A DNA stretch of 64,000 bases from Micropterix aruncella (taxonomy: Eukaryota; Arthropoda; Insecta; Lepidoptera; Micropterigidae), in the NCBI GenBank assembly GCA_944548615.1, contig OX155980.1, positions 63,689,653-63,753,652 on the forward strand. The letters are read 5' to 3'. A program made the position numbers and the translations under genes. Positions within the stretch are counted from its first letter, which is position 1. Every line of letters begins with the position of its first letter. This document shows, piece after piece, positions 1 through 13,417 of this stretch. Under the pieces are notes generated by a model that was given only the letters and a program-made list of their open reading frames with translations, did not search any database and was not told where the DNA came from.

Positions 1-412
1 ATAATCCAAAAAAAGAATACGATCACGATGACTTGTCTTTGACGGAATAATATACTAACACTAAACAAAAACACACCAAATGAAAACCATAATATAACCA
101 AAAGTTGGAATTTTGGCGATTAAGTAAAAGTTATTAATATTTACAACTTTTTTAGCGTTGACGCCCTCTAAAAATTTGACCTTGATGAGGACGTTGTGAC
201 AATTTTCTTTTTATTAAGATATTGTGGTGGCTTTTGTGTTGTATGTTGGGATACATACAGGGTGAGTTCTAATTAACCGGCATCCTTGAAGAGGGTGACT
301 CAGTACAAGCAAACAAGCAACTTTTGGTAAAAAAATGTGGGAAAAAGTATTTGTTTTTTTTTTAATTCGTTTTTCTTTTTAAAATAGTACGAAAAGCGTT
401 TAGTGCGCTGCG
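1..412. other. AT-rich sequence, nothing recognised
   Basis: No coding signature, repeat match within the window or RNA gene was seen here. Confidence 0.4.
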
Positions 413-425
413 CTATCTCGCAGTA
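413..425 (+). repeat. target site duplication, left copy
   Basis: CTATCTCGCAGTA occurs here and again at 1092-1104, on either side of the retroposon copy at 426-1091. A 13-bp direct repeat flanking a retroposon is the expected mark of target-primed insertion. Confidence 0.8.
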
Positions 426-1091
426 TATTGAGATGTCAACCACAACGGGCGACCCCGTCACCGCAGGACGTTTTAACGATTCATCGTTCTATCGACCGTG
501 CAGTGAGCGTAGAAGACTTTAGACATAACAAATCCGACGTCTAGCTACGCCACAACTCGTTAGAGACCAACGCCTTACCGCGAGTAGCCAGGTATGTTAC
601 CTGGCGGGCGGCACTCGTGCCCTAACTACCAATTGTGACCAGATTTCTCCGGTCTCTCGATTGGTTCCGAGTTCGAGGTCGCTTGCGCGGTCTTCTCCCT
701 TACGAAGCGGTGAAACGGAGTATACCGAATCTATCGCGGACCAAGGCGTCCTTTGCCCGGCTGTTCACCCAGGATCGGATGGCCAATGGTCATTTCAAGA
801 GCAGTCGCCGTAAGGTAGGCAACCACCCCCGCTCTATAGGAAACAATACAGTTCCCAGACTCCCCCGACTGTTAGTCGGAGAGCACAATCGATTGGCTTG
901 CGCCGCTCGGTGCGCAGACCGTCCAGGAGCGCCAGAGGTTTGATTCCCAGGGGAGACTGGTTGACCCAGTGCCCTACCCAGGTTCGCACCCCGTGCGTGG
1001 AGGCCGTCGGATGGGTGTTGACCCGTGAGTGTGACCGACCCTGAACACATGGGTCATCGTGGCCACCTCATCACGGCCCCGTTATAGCTCC
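426..1091 (+). mobile_element. dispersed ~667 bp retroposon, full-length copy 1
   Basis: This copy aligns over nearly its whole length with the one at 40412-41079. It starts near GTCAACCACAACGGGCG and ends at TTATAGCTCC, and is flanked by the 13-bp duplication CTATCTCGCAGTA. The similar size of the two copies (666 and 668 bp) points to a defined unit rather than random LINE truncation. No reverse transcriptase is encoded, and the short open frames are not conserved in frame between copies, so it is probably non-autonomous (SINE-like). No clear tRNA, 7SL or 5S head was recognised. Pieces of this sequence form the tandem array at 53-64 kb. It could also be a fixed 3' end of an unknown LINE. Confidence 0.75.
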
Positions 1092-1104
1092 CTATCTCGC
1101 AGTA
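1092..1104 (+). repeat. target site duplication, right copy
   Basis: Second copy of CTATCTCGCAGTA, identical to 413-425. Confidence 0.8.
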
Positions 1105-2284
1105 GATAAAATATCGCGAATATTGTTTATTCATGATATTTTACCTACTGCCAGATGGCGCGGCGCTCTCAATACTTGTCAAACAAGGCGCCGCCTTCTC
1201 CTACCTTAAAACAAATACATTTTAGGTCATTTTTATTCATTGCGCTTTAGTCAATTTCGTTACCTAAATTTAAAAACAGGCTATTCTTGGTCGGTCGGTA
1301 TCATATTTCCTGTTTACGTTAAGATTACAAATATTATATTCGTATGCAATATTTTCGTATGATTTTGTACAGGCAAGGGTTTTTCTAACTATAAATCATC
1401 AATTGCGCTTATTTTTTTATATCTTATTGCACCGCTATGACCATGGATTATAAATCAACTAAATGGGCATGGCACAGTTGGAAATGGCATAGGCGCGATT
1501 TTATATGAAATTCTAATAAAATATATTTTTTCTTCTTGTTGTAATTTGTCTTCAATCCTCCTTAATCCTCTTCATTCCTTTTTCACCTGAGGATGTGAAT
1601 CATGAGGGTAAGGGGCTCTTTAGACGATCAAGCATGCCTGTCAAGCTTCGCGTTGCGGGCTGGGAGGGGATCGTAAACCGCAGGAAATATGCAAATATTT
1701 TTTTTTATTGATATTCATCAAAAATGTCTAATTGCGTAGTTAATTACGTTTAATTAACGTGACCAGGGAGTCACGTATATTAGACGTAATTGATTGATAC
1801 ATGACGTGACGTGTTTTTGGCGATTAGCAACACTTGTCCATAGCTCGACTCTGCAGGAAAGGATGAAATGTACGTGTGCAAAATAGCATTGACGAAGTGT
1901 TTCCTTAATGTGGACGCAAGCCTCCTTAAGACTAAACATCCACGCATTGGCGTAGCTACTAAGGTGCGAGGTGGTGCAGTGCACCAGGGCCCACAGTGCT
2001 AGGGAGCCCACACGGCTTTTGATTGCTGGTCTAACTAAAATAAAGATAACATTTTAGCATATCTTGATTATTCGAATAAATCTGAATTTGCACGAAAACA
2101 CTACCTAGACACAACTAGTAGAACTATTTATAAAAACTACATCTAACGGCATATTGTAGTAGTTCAATGCGAGCAAATGCATTTCAGCGGAGAGAATCGG
2201 AGGTTGCCGCGAGACGTATCGCTTTGCGACAGAGAGCAACCAGTGCATCGGTCTTCTCATAACGGTAGAAAAAAATCGGCTGTG
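1105..2284. other. unassigned intergenic sequence
   Basis: AT-rich with a slightly GC-richer patch near 1880-2010. No protein family, RNA gene or in-window repeat partner was recognised. Confidence 0.4.
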
Positions 2285-2880
2285 ATACCCCCAATACTTT
2301 CCCGGCAATTAGCCAGGAACTCAATTCATCTGAATATTCATTTCATAAATAAAGTCAAAAAGCAGTTGACGATAATTCCTATTAATATGCGACGCATGTC
2401 ATTCAATTTAAAAATCTAATTGCAAACGCAGGTCGACGTAAGCCTTTGAAATCGAATTTTGAACAATCCACGCATAGCAAGCTTCGGCGCTTTTAAGGAC
2501 CCTCTTCTTTAATGGACTATAAATATTATTTGTAATTTCACAATGTGATTTCGGCCCAACAAGGCTTCTGTGTACCGAATTTCAAGTCGTCCAATATTTC
2601 AAGATTCAAGTATAACTAGCGCGCTCTCTGATACACCGATTTCAACCACAATCCTTTAAACTCTTGCGATGACCAAATGATAAACACATGCCAAATTTCA
2701 GCTCAATCGAATGAAACGCTTGTGTGCAATCGTGGAGACAGACAGACACACACGGGCAGACTTCAGTCTCAGGAAATGTTCCTAATCATCTCGGGGGGGT
2801 AGGTCGAAATGTATGCATATATCTGTCTTCATCGTGAATATTTTTTTTTGCGCGATCACAATTCTTTACCACCGGTAGGA
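2285..2880 (+). repeat. interspersed repeat, family shared with 37105-37720
   Basis: Blocks shared with 37105-37720 include ACTTTCCCGGCAA, CACAATGTGATTTCGGCCCA, AATTTCAGCTCAATCGAAT and an ACAGACA-rich stretch, in the same order and spacing. The two copies have diverged by substitutions and indels. No coding capacity was seen, and the transposon class is unassigned. Confidence 0.6.
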
Positions 2881-3483
2881 CGTTAAATGAAAAATGAAAA
2901 ATTTGTAAACCAATAAATACATCGTGCGTGAAATGCGGGACGCAACGCGGAGACCGGACGACCTTGGTAACGATCCATAGTCCGCGGAGGATAGAGCCTG
3001 AGGATATACAGTCATCCCACATCCGCTAATTTTGTTTTTTGTGGTAATACATTATTAAAAGATAAAGACAGGCAGGCGTTGCCTTTTATAAAGTATAGGG
3101 TACATAGCAGGTACATAGCTCATGTAACACTACCGTGTTCCTAATTTAGTGTCATGTTTCTAACATAATTGGATTATCTCTTTCATTAGGCTTTTTTTTT
3201 CATCCATTATGCGTAGCACATTCATCAGAATTTGACCAGTAATAACTGAATTGTCACACTTGTGAATATGTTCTTATCTTTTGACATCGTGATAAAAGAA
3301 AAGTACAATTGACGAGGTACAAATGTAACGCGCATAGGAAATAAATAGTCTGACTAGTATCGAACTAACTTTTTCATATCTTAGTAGTAAAAACTGCAAA
3401 ACTTTAATAAATGGAGTTTCAATAAGCTATAATTTAACCACTAGATAAGGCAACATTTCTTACTGAAATAACGATTTCATTTA
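2881..3483. other. unassigned intergenic sequence
   Basis: AT-rich, with no recognised gene, RNA or in-window repeat. Confidence 0.4.
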
Positions 3484-3830
3484 TGGCACGATGACATAGT
3501 GGTTAGTTGACCTCATCTTACATTGTAAGGTCCCGGGTTCGATTCCCGGCTGGAACACCATTTGACGTTAGAATCAAATTAACTTGCTTGCATTTTCGAA
3601 ACTGTCGATCGAATGCAATAACAAGAAACACACTTACACACATGTTACACGTACACATACATGTAGCCACGTCATAATAGTGTTGGTTGTAAGAGATTGT
3701 CATATGACAATAAACCCGGACATTGTGAAATTTCACAATAAAAAGTAGAAACAAACAAACGACAGTTTCGACAATATGCAGTTTTGAAATCAAAATACTT
3801 CGAATTACAATGCTTCGATATTGCATTTTT
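3484..3830 (+). mobile_element. tRNA-derived SINE
   Basis: The head at 3484-3559 looks like a tRNA. It has an A-box-like TAGTGGTTAG at 3497-3506 and a canonical B box GGTTCGATTCC at 3536-3546, inside a CCGGG/CCCGG T-arm stem. The 5' and 3' sides of the head do not form a convincing 7-bp acceptor stem, and unrelated AT-rich sequence follows. A tRNA-derived SINE is therefore preferred over a functional tRNA gene. The 3' boundary is approximate. Confidence 0.6.
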
Positions 3831-5281
3831 TACGATCAGGATAGGAAAAAAAATGGTTTTTATCAACCGACATTTTTTTATTGTTTTAATAACCTACGAG
3901 TATTAAAATATTTAAATCAGACTCTTCCAAAGTACAATACACGATGATCGTGTATGTAAAAACGTAATATCTTGTATATTGAATTCACACAACATTTTTA
4001 AAAAATATTCAAACGAAATATTACATTAAAAATCAAAAATCCATACTTATTGGAGGTTAAAAATGATTAGAAAATGTAAAATATTACATAATCTAAAAGG
4101 CATTTGCAATTTATTTAATATGTTTAATAGCTTCTACGTCAACGGTATCGTAACGGTTTCTACGTCAACCGTTTTCTATTGGTAGGTTGACAAATATATT
4201 AGCTACCCTGTACAGTTGATATGATTGCATCGGAGCACAGATCCATAGTGCCAAGCGCCATTTATGCAAGAAATCGAGCTGGTGGCGAATTCTGGTGGGG
4301 AAAATTAAGAACTATGATTATCTAGAGCCGGTTTCATGATTCCACCGATAGAGCGCGTGGGAGAGCCATCGCTCTGTGTTTGCCCTTAGTTATTGTTCAC
4401 GAATTGCTCGAGGCAAGATAATGTCAAGCAATCCTGGTAGATCCTGTGTCCAGCAATTACAATTTACTTAAGAACAAGATGAAAATGTCTTCAACGATGA
4501 CTACAAGCCCTCTGACGACTCCACAAGCGATTCGGACACTAATACTTCAATAAATGTAATTGGCGCTGGGCATTGTCTTCCACCTAACCTCGATTCCCAG
4601 TTTTGTCGCTTAGCATCTCAGCAATGTTCTTCATTCCTTTATTGGTATAACTTTAATCTTATACGTTTATTCTTAAATTTAGAGTAAGACAATAACACAA
4701 AAAACGGGACGTCAATCGCTCAGTCTCTTCGCAGCCCGAACGTTTTTTCCAAACAATCAAACTTTTATTTATGATGGCCCAACAGGTTCCTTGATGATTA
4801 TTCCTCAGTAATTGGGGGTGTATACTAGAAGCCTCTTAAAACGAATTAAATTCAATCCTTTCATCTGAATTTTAGGTAGGTTCTTGTGCCTCTAATTTTG
4901 CAACGATATTCGTTTTAAATCTTGAATCGAGAAAAGTCACCAGTAAATCATTTTCGGTATAGTTAGGGTTGCAACGACTTTTATGAAGATTTAGTGTTTT
5001 TGATTTCGTGCAGTTTTCTTCCATTTACATGTATCGAAACCTTAGCCAGATATTCGTCAGTGAAATAGCGGCCTATGGTGTTAATCAAACGATATTTTTG
5101 CTTGATGTGTTTCCAACAAGTACAGACTATATTTTTATTTATTGAAAATTATGATTTAAGGCAATTCCCTACGACGAAATATAGGATTTCTATTTTTGGG
5201 TTATATTTTAATAGGTTCAAATCAATACATAGAGGATTTATTGTTGATTTACTTAATTTTCTATGCCTTACTGCCATACTT
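3831..5281. other. unassigned intergenic sequence
   Basis: AT-rich. No protein family, RNA gene or in-window repeat was recognised. Confidence 0.4.
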
Positions 5282-5882
5282 TTAAGCTATTGCATAGCTT
5301 TTATCGCAGGCTTAGGCCAGCGCGGCGACCGAATGAAGAAATTTCTTAACGAAAATTAATGATTTTAAACCGATAATTACGTCTAAACGAGTACTGCTTA
5401 CGATTCGAAAAAAATATATGTTAAACAAGAATATTTTCCTAATATTCTTAGCTTTGAATATTTTAGATTTTGTTTATATTACATAGTGTAATTAATTTGT
5501 GAAATTAGGTCTAACCGAACACAAAAACGACTACTACGCTAATATTATCTGGCGTATTATTATGAAACCTACACCATTTTAAAGATAATTTAATTATCTA
5601 TCTTTTTATCTACGATTTTTTTTCGAATAATCCGGTTTTTTTGCTTTATCGAATAAAAAATTCGTGCCCGGCGCTCTATCGGAAGACGTTTAAATTATTC
5701 CGAATCATTTGCTACCGCAGCCGCAAATGATTCGGAATAATTTCAATTTCCGATAGAGCGCAGTTATCTGATATCAGAAAAAATAAAATAAATAAAATAA
5801 ATAAATAATTATAATTGCATAAGTCGTTAAAAATGCTATGCAATAGCTTTACCGCGGCAGTCCCCGAGTGCCAGACGTATCT
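5282..5882 (+). mobile_element. MITE-like palindromic repeat, copy a
   Basis: First of five related ~560-600 bp copies (also 8618-9195, 33606-34165, 35523-36108, 36189-36781). The left end contains AAGCTATTGCATAGCTT, itself a palindrome. The right end contains a near copy followed by CCGCGGCAGTCCCCGAGTGCC. An internal cruciform near 5670-5762 has roughly 40-bp arms that begin and end with GCGCTCTATCGGAA-type sequence. No transposase is encoded. A non-autonomous DNA transposon is likely, but the superfamily is unknown. Confidence 0.65.
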
Positions 5883-7891
5883 TTTTATTTTTTATTTATG
5901 TACTCATTTCACGGGAACGCCCTGGACATTCACAGCCAAGAGTCCCCGGAAAGAAACAACAGAGGAAGAACCCAGAAATCGTTATTAATTTTAAATCGAC
6001 TAAAATAGTACCGCAAAGAAGGGGAACCCAGAAATCTTAATTTCTTTGGCAGTTTATTCCAGTAGAGAAACTCGTAGAAGCCGTTGGAAAAAGTATAAAA
6101 TATAATTTACTATAGTTATTTTTTTGCTGTTCAGCGTGTGCATCTACTCAATGTATTTACGCTGAACAAAAACGTTTTGATTTTGATTTGACACCTGTTA
6201 TTCTCTATCCGTTGCAATACTAACCTGCATCTGACGATTAACTTAAAAAGTAAAGCCGATGCATGGCAATGCTTTTATCAGAACCGGTCGGTATGCGTAT
6301 TCTCACTTTTCCTGCTTCATATTTTTTTTTATACCATCTCACCAGCCGTAATTCAAGTCCGGTTTTCGCCAAGGTCGGGATACTGTCACTGTCCCTTGTC
6401 AAGGTCAATAATATACTCTTATATATCTCTGCCCGAAAGAGAATATAATTTGGCAGGGTAATAGTTTTCTGTCAGCTAAGATCTCTATGACATATTCACC
6501 GATTTGTCGTAATCATGAAATGGACAATATAAATTATGTAAATGATAAGAATTATAACGTATATATTGGGCCCGATTGCGTTTCATTGTGAACTAAATTT
6601 GAAGTTAGTTCAAGAGATAGAGCAATAAGTTAGAGCGGAATATGAAACGAACGGTCGTCGATAAAAACTACCTGTCGAACGTATACTCGTCCGAATAAAT
6701 TTTAAGACATTTTGTGCGATGTTAGATTCAGATACTTTATTTTTAGTGGGTAGTTTTAATGCGAAAAAGTGACAGCAGTCCATTTCAAGTTCCGCTCTAG
6801 CTTATTGCCCTGTCTCGTACAAACGAATTAATTTCCGATTTTATTTCACGAAGAAACACAATCGAACCCATTATATATATTATATAAGTGTAAAACGTGT
6901 AAAACATTTTTTTTAAATCGTACAAGCAATCAAATACAACGTAATTATTAAAATCAATAATAATGTAAAATTAAAGTATTATAAATGTAAAATAAATAAT
7001 GAATGTAAGAATTACAATAAAAAATGTTATTTATTTCTAATTTTTTTTTAAAACCTGTTTGCATTAAACTGTATTTTTTCTATTGTGTAAAAAACGTTTT
7101 CAATCAAAAACTCGCTCAAGAACTTTAACTTGATAATTTATATTTATTTTAATAGCATTGCATAGTTTGTAGAATTTTACACATTAGATTGTAGATTGTA
7201 GAATTATATCCCTGAATATTCTGGGATTTTTCTCTCAATAAATGGCTCTTCGTATTTACGATTTTTTTGCCATTTGGAAAGACATTTTTTTAATTATATT
7301 TTTAGTATCAAAATTAAGTGATTTGCTAAACTTAGAAGGGCAACGTGTGTCAGTTTCATTATACATATGTTTTTTTATGGTTTCTCTTTCATATTAAACA
7401 AGATTACTGAAAAAAATCGTTTTGTAATCTACTGATATGTACTAAAGGTCTGGGATACTTCCCAGACTTTTCAATCGCAGCTAGAACATTTACCTCAAGA
7501 AGGTAATAATTTCTTTAAAATTGTGACGTTTTTGCAGCCATCATGATGGCACCTCCTGACATTTCGATCGGCGGCCATATCATAAAGCGTTTACATGAAT
7601 ATTGATAAATAATAATTAGGGGGAGCCGAATTCCAATTAGTTAATAATACCACATACCAAATAATAATATTTAAAATCCGCCATTTTTAAGAAAATACTC
7701 TATACTTTTTGGAAAAATACCATTTTAATACCATACCATTTTAATACTATAAATATATTACAAATTAGAGCAGTGGTGGAGGTTGGGTTGACATGTGAGG
7801 GGGTTCTACTTGCCGGGAAAGTATTGGGGTGACTTAACAGATTTAAAAAATATATATTATCAGATTTACTACCTAGTACTCGTAATAGCAA
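5883..7891. other. unassigned AT-rich sequence
   Basis: Long AT-rich stretch with homopolymer runs. No gene, RNA or in-window repeat partner was recognised. Confidence 0.4.
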
Positions 7892-8371
7892 TTAATAATA
7901 ATATTATGAATTTAATATTTAATATGTAGATTACAATGTTTAACGTAACATAACTACCTGTATTACCAGTGTTATATTTGTTACAAACTAGTCTTATATT
8001 TGTTATCATACCAGTGTTATATTTGGTACATAGTACACTGTTGTTTTGATACTTTCTATTGTGTGATTATTTTTTGTATAGAGTGCCTAAGATGACTATT
8101 ATTTTTTTTATAATAATTATTTATATTATATATATACTCATGTACATGGATTCAGCTCTTTTTTTATTTTATTTGTCTGCCGTGTAAAGCCGACTTTAGT
8201 CAACGCTATTGTCAAATTAATATTTCTGCTTTAAGAGTTTTATATCTACTTATATTAATATATTACTAGCAACTGACGAATTCTAATATGCGATAATTAG
8301 CTTTAACTGATAATTCATGCTTTTGTTGCATATTATTATTCTGAACGAATAAATTGAATACTGAATACTGA
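7892..8371 (+). mobile_element. 5'-truncated 3' tail of CR1/L2-like LINE
   Basis: The sequence matches the 3' untranslated region of the LINE at 28870-31037. Shared blocks include ATAATATTATGAATTTAAT, TTTGTCTGCCGTGTAAAGCC and AATATGCGATAATTAGCTTT. It ends in short TGAATAC repeats, like the other copy. Short terminal repeats in place of poly(A) are usual for CR1-group LINEs. Confidence 0.75.
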
Positions 8372-8482
8372 AAGCAAAGGGTGACAGCTACAAATTCCTT
8401 CGCTAATTTCCCACTATGACTTTTTTCCCTTCGGCCTCCTACTGCGATTTGTTACTGTGTAATTTCACAATGAGCGGATTAA

Positions 8483-8583
8483 TACTAAGTAATACTACTA
8501 AGTAATTTACTAGTAGTATTACTTAGTAAATATTTAGATAATTTTATAAATACTAAGTAATTTATAAAATTATCTAAATATTT
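8483..8583. repeat. two adjacent perfect hairpins
   Basis: 8483-8500 is the exact reverse complement of 8511-8528 (18-bp arms, 10-base loop). 8528-8550 is the exact reverse complement of 8561-8583 (23-bp arms, 10-base loop). Both use variants of TACTAAGTAA. They lie just outside a MITE-like copy and are all but immediately adjacent to each other. Confidence 0.85.
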
Positions 8584-8617
8584 ATAGTGAACTAGTGCAC
8601 AAGAGGATTCGTGTAAG

Positions 8618-9195
8618 AAAAAAAAATACGTGTGGCACTCGGGGACTGCCGCGGTAAAGCTATTGCATAGCATTTTTAACAACTTATGCAATTATAATGA
8701 TTTATTTATTTTATTTTTTCTGTTATCAGATAACTGCGCTCTATCGGAAAACGTTGAAATTATTCCGAATCATTTGCGGCTGCGGAAGCAAATAATTCGA
8801 AATAATTTAAACGTCTTCCGATAGAGCGCCACACACGAATTTTTTATTCGATAAAGCAAAAAAAACGGATTATTCGATAAAATTCGTAGATAAAAAGATA
8901 GATAATTAAATTATCTTTAAAATGGTGCAGGTTTCATAATAATACGCCAGATAGTATTTGCGTAGTAGTCGTTTTTGTGTTCGGTTAGACCTAATTTCAC
9001 AAATTAATTACACTATGTAATATAAACAAAATCTAAAATATTCAAAGCTAAGAATATTAGGAAAATGTTCTTGTTTAACATATATTTTTTTCGAGTTGTA
9101 AGCAGTACTGGTTTAGACGTAATTAACAGTTTAAAATCATTAATTTTCGTTAGGAAATTTCTTCATTCGGTCGCCGCGCTGGCCTAGCCATAGAA
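8618..9195 (-). mobile_element. MITE-like palindromic repeat, copy b (inverted)
   Basis: Reverse-complement copy of the family at 5282-5882. It runs from TGGCACTCGGGGACTGCCGC to the block reading GGTCGCCGCGCTGGCC, where the distal AAGCTATTGCATAGC end appears lost. The internal GCGCTCTATCGGAA palindrome is present. Confidence 0.65.
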
Positions 9196-10399
9196 ATATT
9201 TCGTATGTACTCGTATTATAAAACGAAAAAGAATATTATCATACACAATCTCTATCATACACAACCAATCCTGATATGATTTGTTTATAAGTATATAAGC
9301 GTATAAGTGATATCTTGTTATAAAATTCGATCGACAGAATTTTAATGCGAGTCCAATGGACTCGCCTTTAATTTCATCCCAACGGAAAATGGTTGACGAC
9401 AGACGACAATGTCCGAAACCTTACAATGTCAGGCAATCTAATCACAGCGTGTGATAGAAATCACTTCAAAGAAATGAACTATTCGGTTTAATAGGATATT
9501 CGGTTTTACATTTTCACTACTCGGCGCATCACTAATAATTTCATACAGAGCTCTAAGTGAAAAAATTTACGAAATATTGTGGGTTGCTATTTCTTATAAT
9601 CATTATTTTGAGCAAGGGTATATGAAACCGTAAAATTATTGATAATAATCTGTGGCGTATAAAAGCGTCGTAGCGTCGAAGTTGTTCGTTTTTGCGCCTC
9701 GGTCATAAAATAAATAAAATTCACTGTCATAATATATAATTATAGATGTTGTAATACTTGTCACTAAATGATACATCTGTTTGTGAATTTGAATAAAACC
9801 AATAACCATCATCATTAAGTTTTAGATATTACATACATAAGTCAGGTTGGATGACAATATTATTTTTTTTGCCGGAATTCATGTTAGTTCGACCTTGTTT
9901 AAATTCAGTCAACCGGTTGTTGCAGACTTTAAAACAATTTTTGATTTGGTTTTTCCTAAATAAAACTGTAATGTTGAACGAATTATGACACCACTTGAGA
10001 TACGTAACAAATTAAGTATTCAGTTATCTGGATGCGTACTGATTCAGATGGTAGATTGTATGTAGATGCCATTGCGGTGATGCCATGGTAGAATGCCATA
10101 ACAGGCCTTAAAACGCAGGTAGAAGGAAATCGCAGTCATGGTCGCCTTCCCTTGGATTTAGTAAGCAGTTTGCTGTTTAAAATAGTAGAAACTAAAGATT
10201 ATTATTTTATTTTTTTTTATATAAAAAGGGGACGCAAGGCGACCGCGTTCTACAACGTACTTATACGATAGGGCGCACCAAAATGGTCGTAAATCTACTA
10301 CTTCGTAATAAACTAATACCTCAAATTATACTGCTACGCGAATATTACTCTTTAATTAACCCTATACTGTTTACTAAAAACAGAAAAATATAGACATAG
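9196..10399. other. unassigned intergenic sequence
   Basis: AT-rich, with no gene or in-window repeat recognised. Confidence 0.4.
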
Positions 10400-11215
10400 T
10401 TTGGCAACAATCAGAATGAGTAGAAGACGTGGATTGGGAGCTTAACACCTTTCAATTCATAGGTCGATCAAAACAGCTGTAACAAAAGAATATGCCGCCT
10501 CTGTACGCCAGTTAATACAGGAAAAATGTGATTCATGAGCAGATTCTAACATGTTTAGACATTATTATGACTGCGATCCAAATAATTGAGCATGGTGGCT
10601 ATGGCGTCAGAAACCTAGTTTTCAGTTAGATATGGGATTATTTGACTAAACAGCAAAAGTCAGCTCGTGTTAATTGGTGCCGGTTTACATTACAACGCTT
10701 TACGTATTAAAATAGAATGCGATTATTAGCATCGTCTTAGGTAGTAAATAGTGGATATACCCATCTGAGTTTGAAAGAAATTGTCAAGCTGCTGTTTGAG
10801 TCATCGAAAGTCAACTTTAGCGTACACAAGTTGTTCATTCTTGCAGCGCATCGAAGGAAACTCTGGAATCTGGGAATTCTCAATTCTTTTACACAAACGG
10901 AGAACAGTTACCTCAGATTGGTATACAAATGTGCTTATCAGAAATGATAGCTGGCCTTCGTAGGAGTAACCCGAATCATTGCATAACCGCAGCCACCATA
11001 ATGTAAGTCCTCACACAGCTCGGAAGACAGGTGTTTTTGGAGTAAGAAGATATCACGTTGATTGACCATCCTCCGCATAGCCCTGATCTAAGTCCGGATG
11101 ATTATTTTACATTCTGGGAAATCAAGTTGTATAAGTGACATGATCATTAAAACCCTGAAGAAGCTGATATAGCTTTAAAACGGGCATTGTAACAAACTTT
11201 GGTTTGAAATTAGAG
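10400..11215 (+). pseudogene. decayed mariner-family transposase
   Basis: Mariner transposase pieces can be read in shifting frames. A stretch reading RRTVTSDWYTNV near 10900-10935 matches the region before the second catalytic aspartate. Next comes a degraded block where the HHDNA motif belongs. Then DHPPHSPDLSPDDYF near 11060-11115 matches the conserved HPPYSPDLAP motif before the third acidic residue. Stops and frameshifts separate these pieces, so no functional enzyme is encoded. Terminal inverted repeats were not identified. Confidence 0.7.
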
Positions 11216-13417
11216 TTTCAACAGTTAATTCTTGCGACTGCAAAAATACATTAGTTTTTAAAAAGAGTAGTTTAAAAAAAAATATATAATTTTCTGTTCG
11301 GCGTTTTTCATACTCCTCATCATTTCGGCATGTGATAGTTTATAGTTCGCTTCTATAAGTAATATTTTATGGTTCATAGTTCATTCATCTAAAAAAATAG
11401 AATAACAGATAATTGAAAAATCTGCATTTATAAAAACTAAGTTAAAGTGCAAATAAATCAAAAAATACAGGAACACACGATATCATCTCTCAAACAAAAT
11501 TAACATTTTAAAAAAAATATTCTCTTTACATTTACGGTGTCACTTTAAATTGTTTAGATATTAATTTCGAGCAGTTCTTTTAGATATTAAGGTGTATTAC
11601 AATATAATGTTGTATTACAATACAATATAATAATTACGCACCAGCTGTCTTACCACATGTGGTGAACGCTCACATGTAGCAAGACAGCTGTCCTAAACCT
11701 ACCACAGCCGGTTCGTAAGTCCGGAATCCACTGCTCACCCCCCAGAAGTGTAAAAAAAAATTAGTATTATGATGGGCCCGACTCCGGTCGGTGAATTCCA
11801 TGGCAGCTCCGTTTGTATTTTATTTATTGCAATTACAAACAATAATTATTTTACAAAGTCAGGAAAAGCTATAATAATAAAATGATGTCTAATAATTCAA
11901 TAGTCAAAATAGTCACGACATGTTAAAGAATAATACTAAGAAAATGGAGATAAGGTTGCTAATTACTAACAGATTTGTTAGAAAACTAAAATATTACCTA
12001 ATAAAAAAACGACGGTTGGAAAATATATTGGTGATAAATTTATAAAAATTAAGAGTCCTAAATTACACATACTTATACCAAATATCAAAATTCTTTTTTT
12101 TTGGAAATAGTTCATAATTCAGTAATCAAAATATTGTTTGGATTTTTTAAAAATATATTATATTTCATCTCTTCAAAACTTCTAGGTAGCCGGTTGGATA
12201 CATAAGTAGATTAAATACTTTCTCTTAAAATAAATAATACTATAAATATAACTGGTATTGCAATAACGGTAAGAACAATTTGTTCTTTCTGCTATTGAAT
12301 AAGAATATTTTTATACAAATCAGTTTACCTAGAATCTCTGTAAGGTCTTGTTTTTGCGTCTATTTTAATGAAAGGACGGGAAGTACAAATTACTGTAAAC
12401 TTGTTTTCAATAATTCACTTGAAATCGGGGACTGACGAAATATTGCGTTTATATAAATTTTCGCCAAACTTATCTGTCAATGAAATCTCGAACAAAATGA
12501 AACACATGATACAGAATAAAAACTTATGCTTCAGAGTTAAACTAGCCCTTGGCTGAAAGCGGAGTTGGAAAGATAAGAAAAATAAAGATGCTTACCTGAA
12601 AGGTCATCAAATATATAGTCATAGTAATTGACAATTTTCTTCCACGTCAAAGACATACTATCGTTACAATGTTATCACCTATAGCGATCATGTAAAAATG
12701 TAAATCACTTATGATTCAGCCCAATTCGTCGACTGTTTCACGAGCTGTTCAAATGCGCACTGGAGTCAGATTTAAATGGACTAGGCAGCTCAGCGGGTTT
12801 AAGATCATGTTCAGCATTGCCGTTGAACCTGTTTCACAGCTGAGGAAGCGATCTTTTCGTTATTTACTTATTATCTTTCGGCTAAAATAAATATCGGTAA
12901 TTATAATTCGACAAATTGAAACTATGATTTAATTTCTTCGTTTCGCAGCGAAGCACAACTATTTCAGTCGTTGTTTCGTTTATTTATTTATTTTTCAAGA
13001 AAATACACTAAGATATAATTAAACACTAGGGTTCTGCGTCACTCTTAACTGGGCAACGCCTATTTCAAGGTAGACAGCATTTTTATATCAGACCAATTTA
13101 AAATGTAAGTGTAAAAGTAAATTGAGTTATTTTCGACAGTACGATTTTATTTGGAATTTCCCATTATATTTCAATAATTAAATCCCTCCAGAAGAGGGTT
13201 TTAACGTTTAAAATGTAATGCTCTCACAGACTTTTTCAAAAAATTACTTTTATTATTTCTTCGCTCCCCACAAATTATTCATAACCATTAATTTTAGAAC
13301 GCTTTGTTAAATGAGTACTATGAGAACTAGGCCGTTCTGCCCTAGACTTTATCTCTCCGGGTTCTCATACTTATTCGCTAACAATGGAAATCAAGACATA
13401 CATATTGGTACATATTG
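11216..13417. other. unassigned AT-rich sequence
   Basis: Apart from the small inverted repeat at 11642-11690, no gene, RNA or in-window repeat was recognised. A 62-residue open frame at 12368-12556 has no recognised family. Confidence 0.35.
11642..11690. repeat. imperfect hairpin
   Basis: Arms 11642-11660 and 11672-11690 pair at 17 of 19 positions around an 11-base loop. Both contain CAGCTGTCTT-type sequence in opposite orientation. It may be a remnant of a DNA transposon end. Confidence 0.55.

Noticed and set aside
3484..3559. Functional tRNA gene
   Set aside because: The B box and T-arm are good, but no convincing acceptor stem forms. A SINE head is more likely.
8630..8824. MWHSGTAAVKLLHSIFNNL protein, also at 36579-36773
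   Set aside because: It lies wholly within the MITE-like repeat, and the equivalent frame is not maintained across all copies.
12368..12556. 62-residue open frame as a small gene
   Set aside because: No recognised family, no splice context and no supporting repeat copy; evidence is insufficient.
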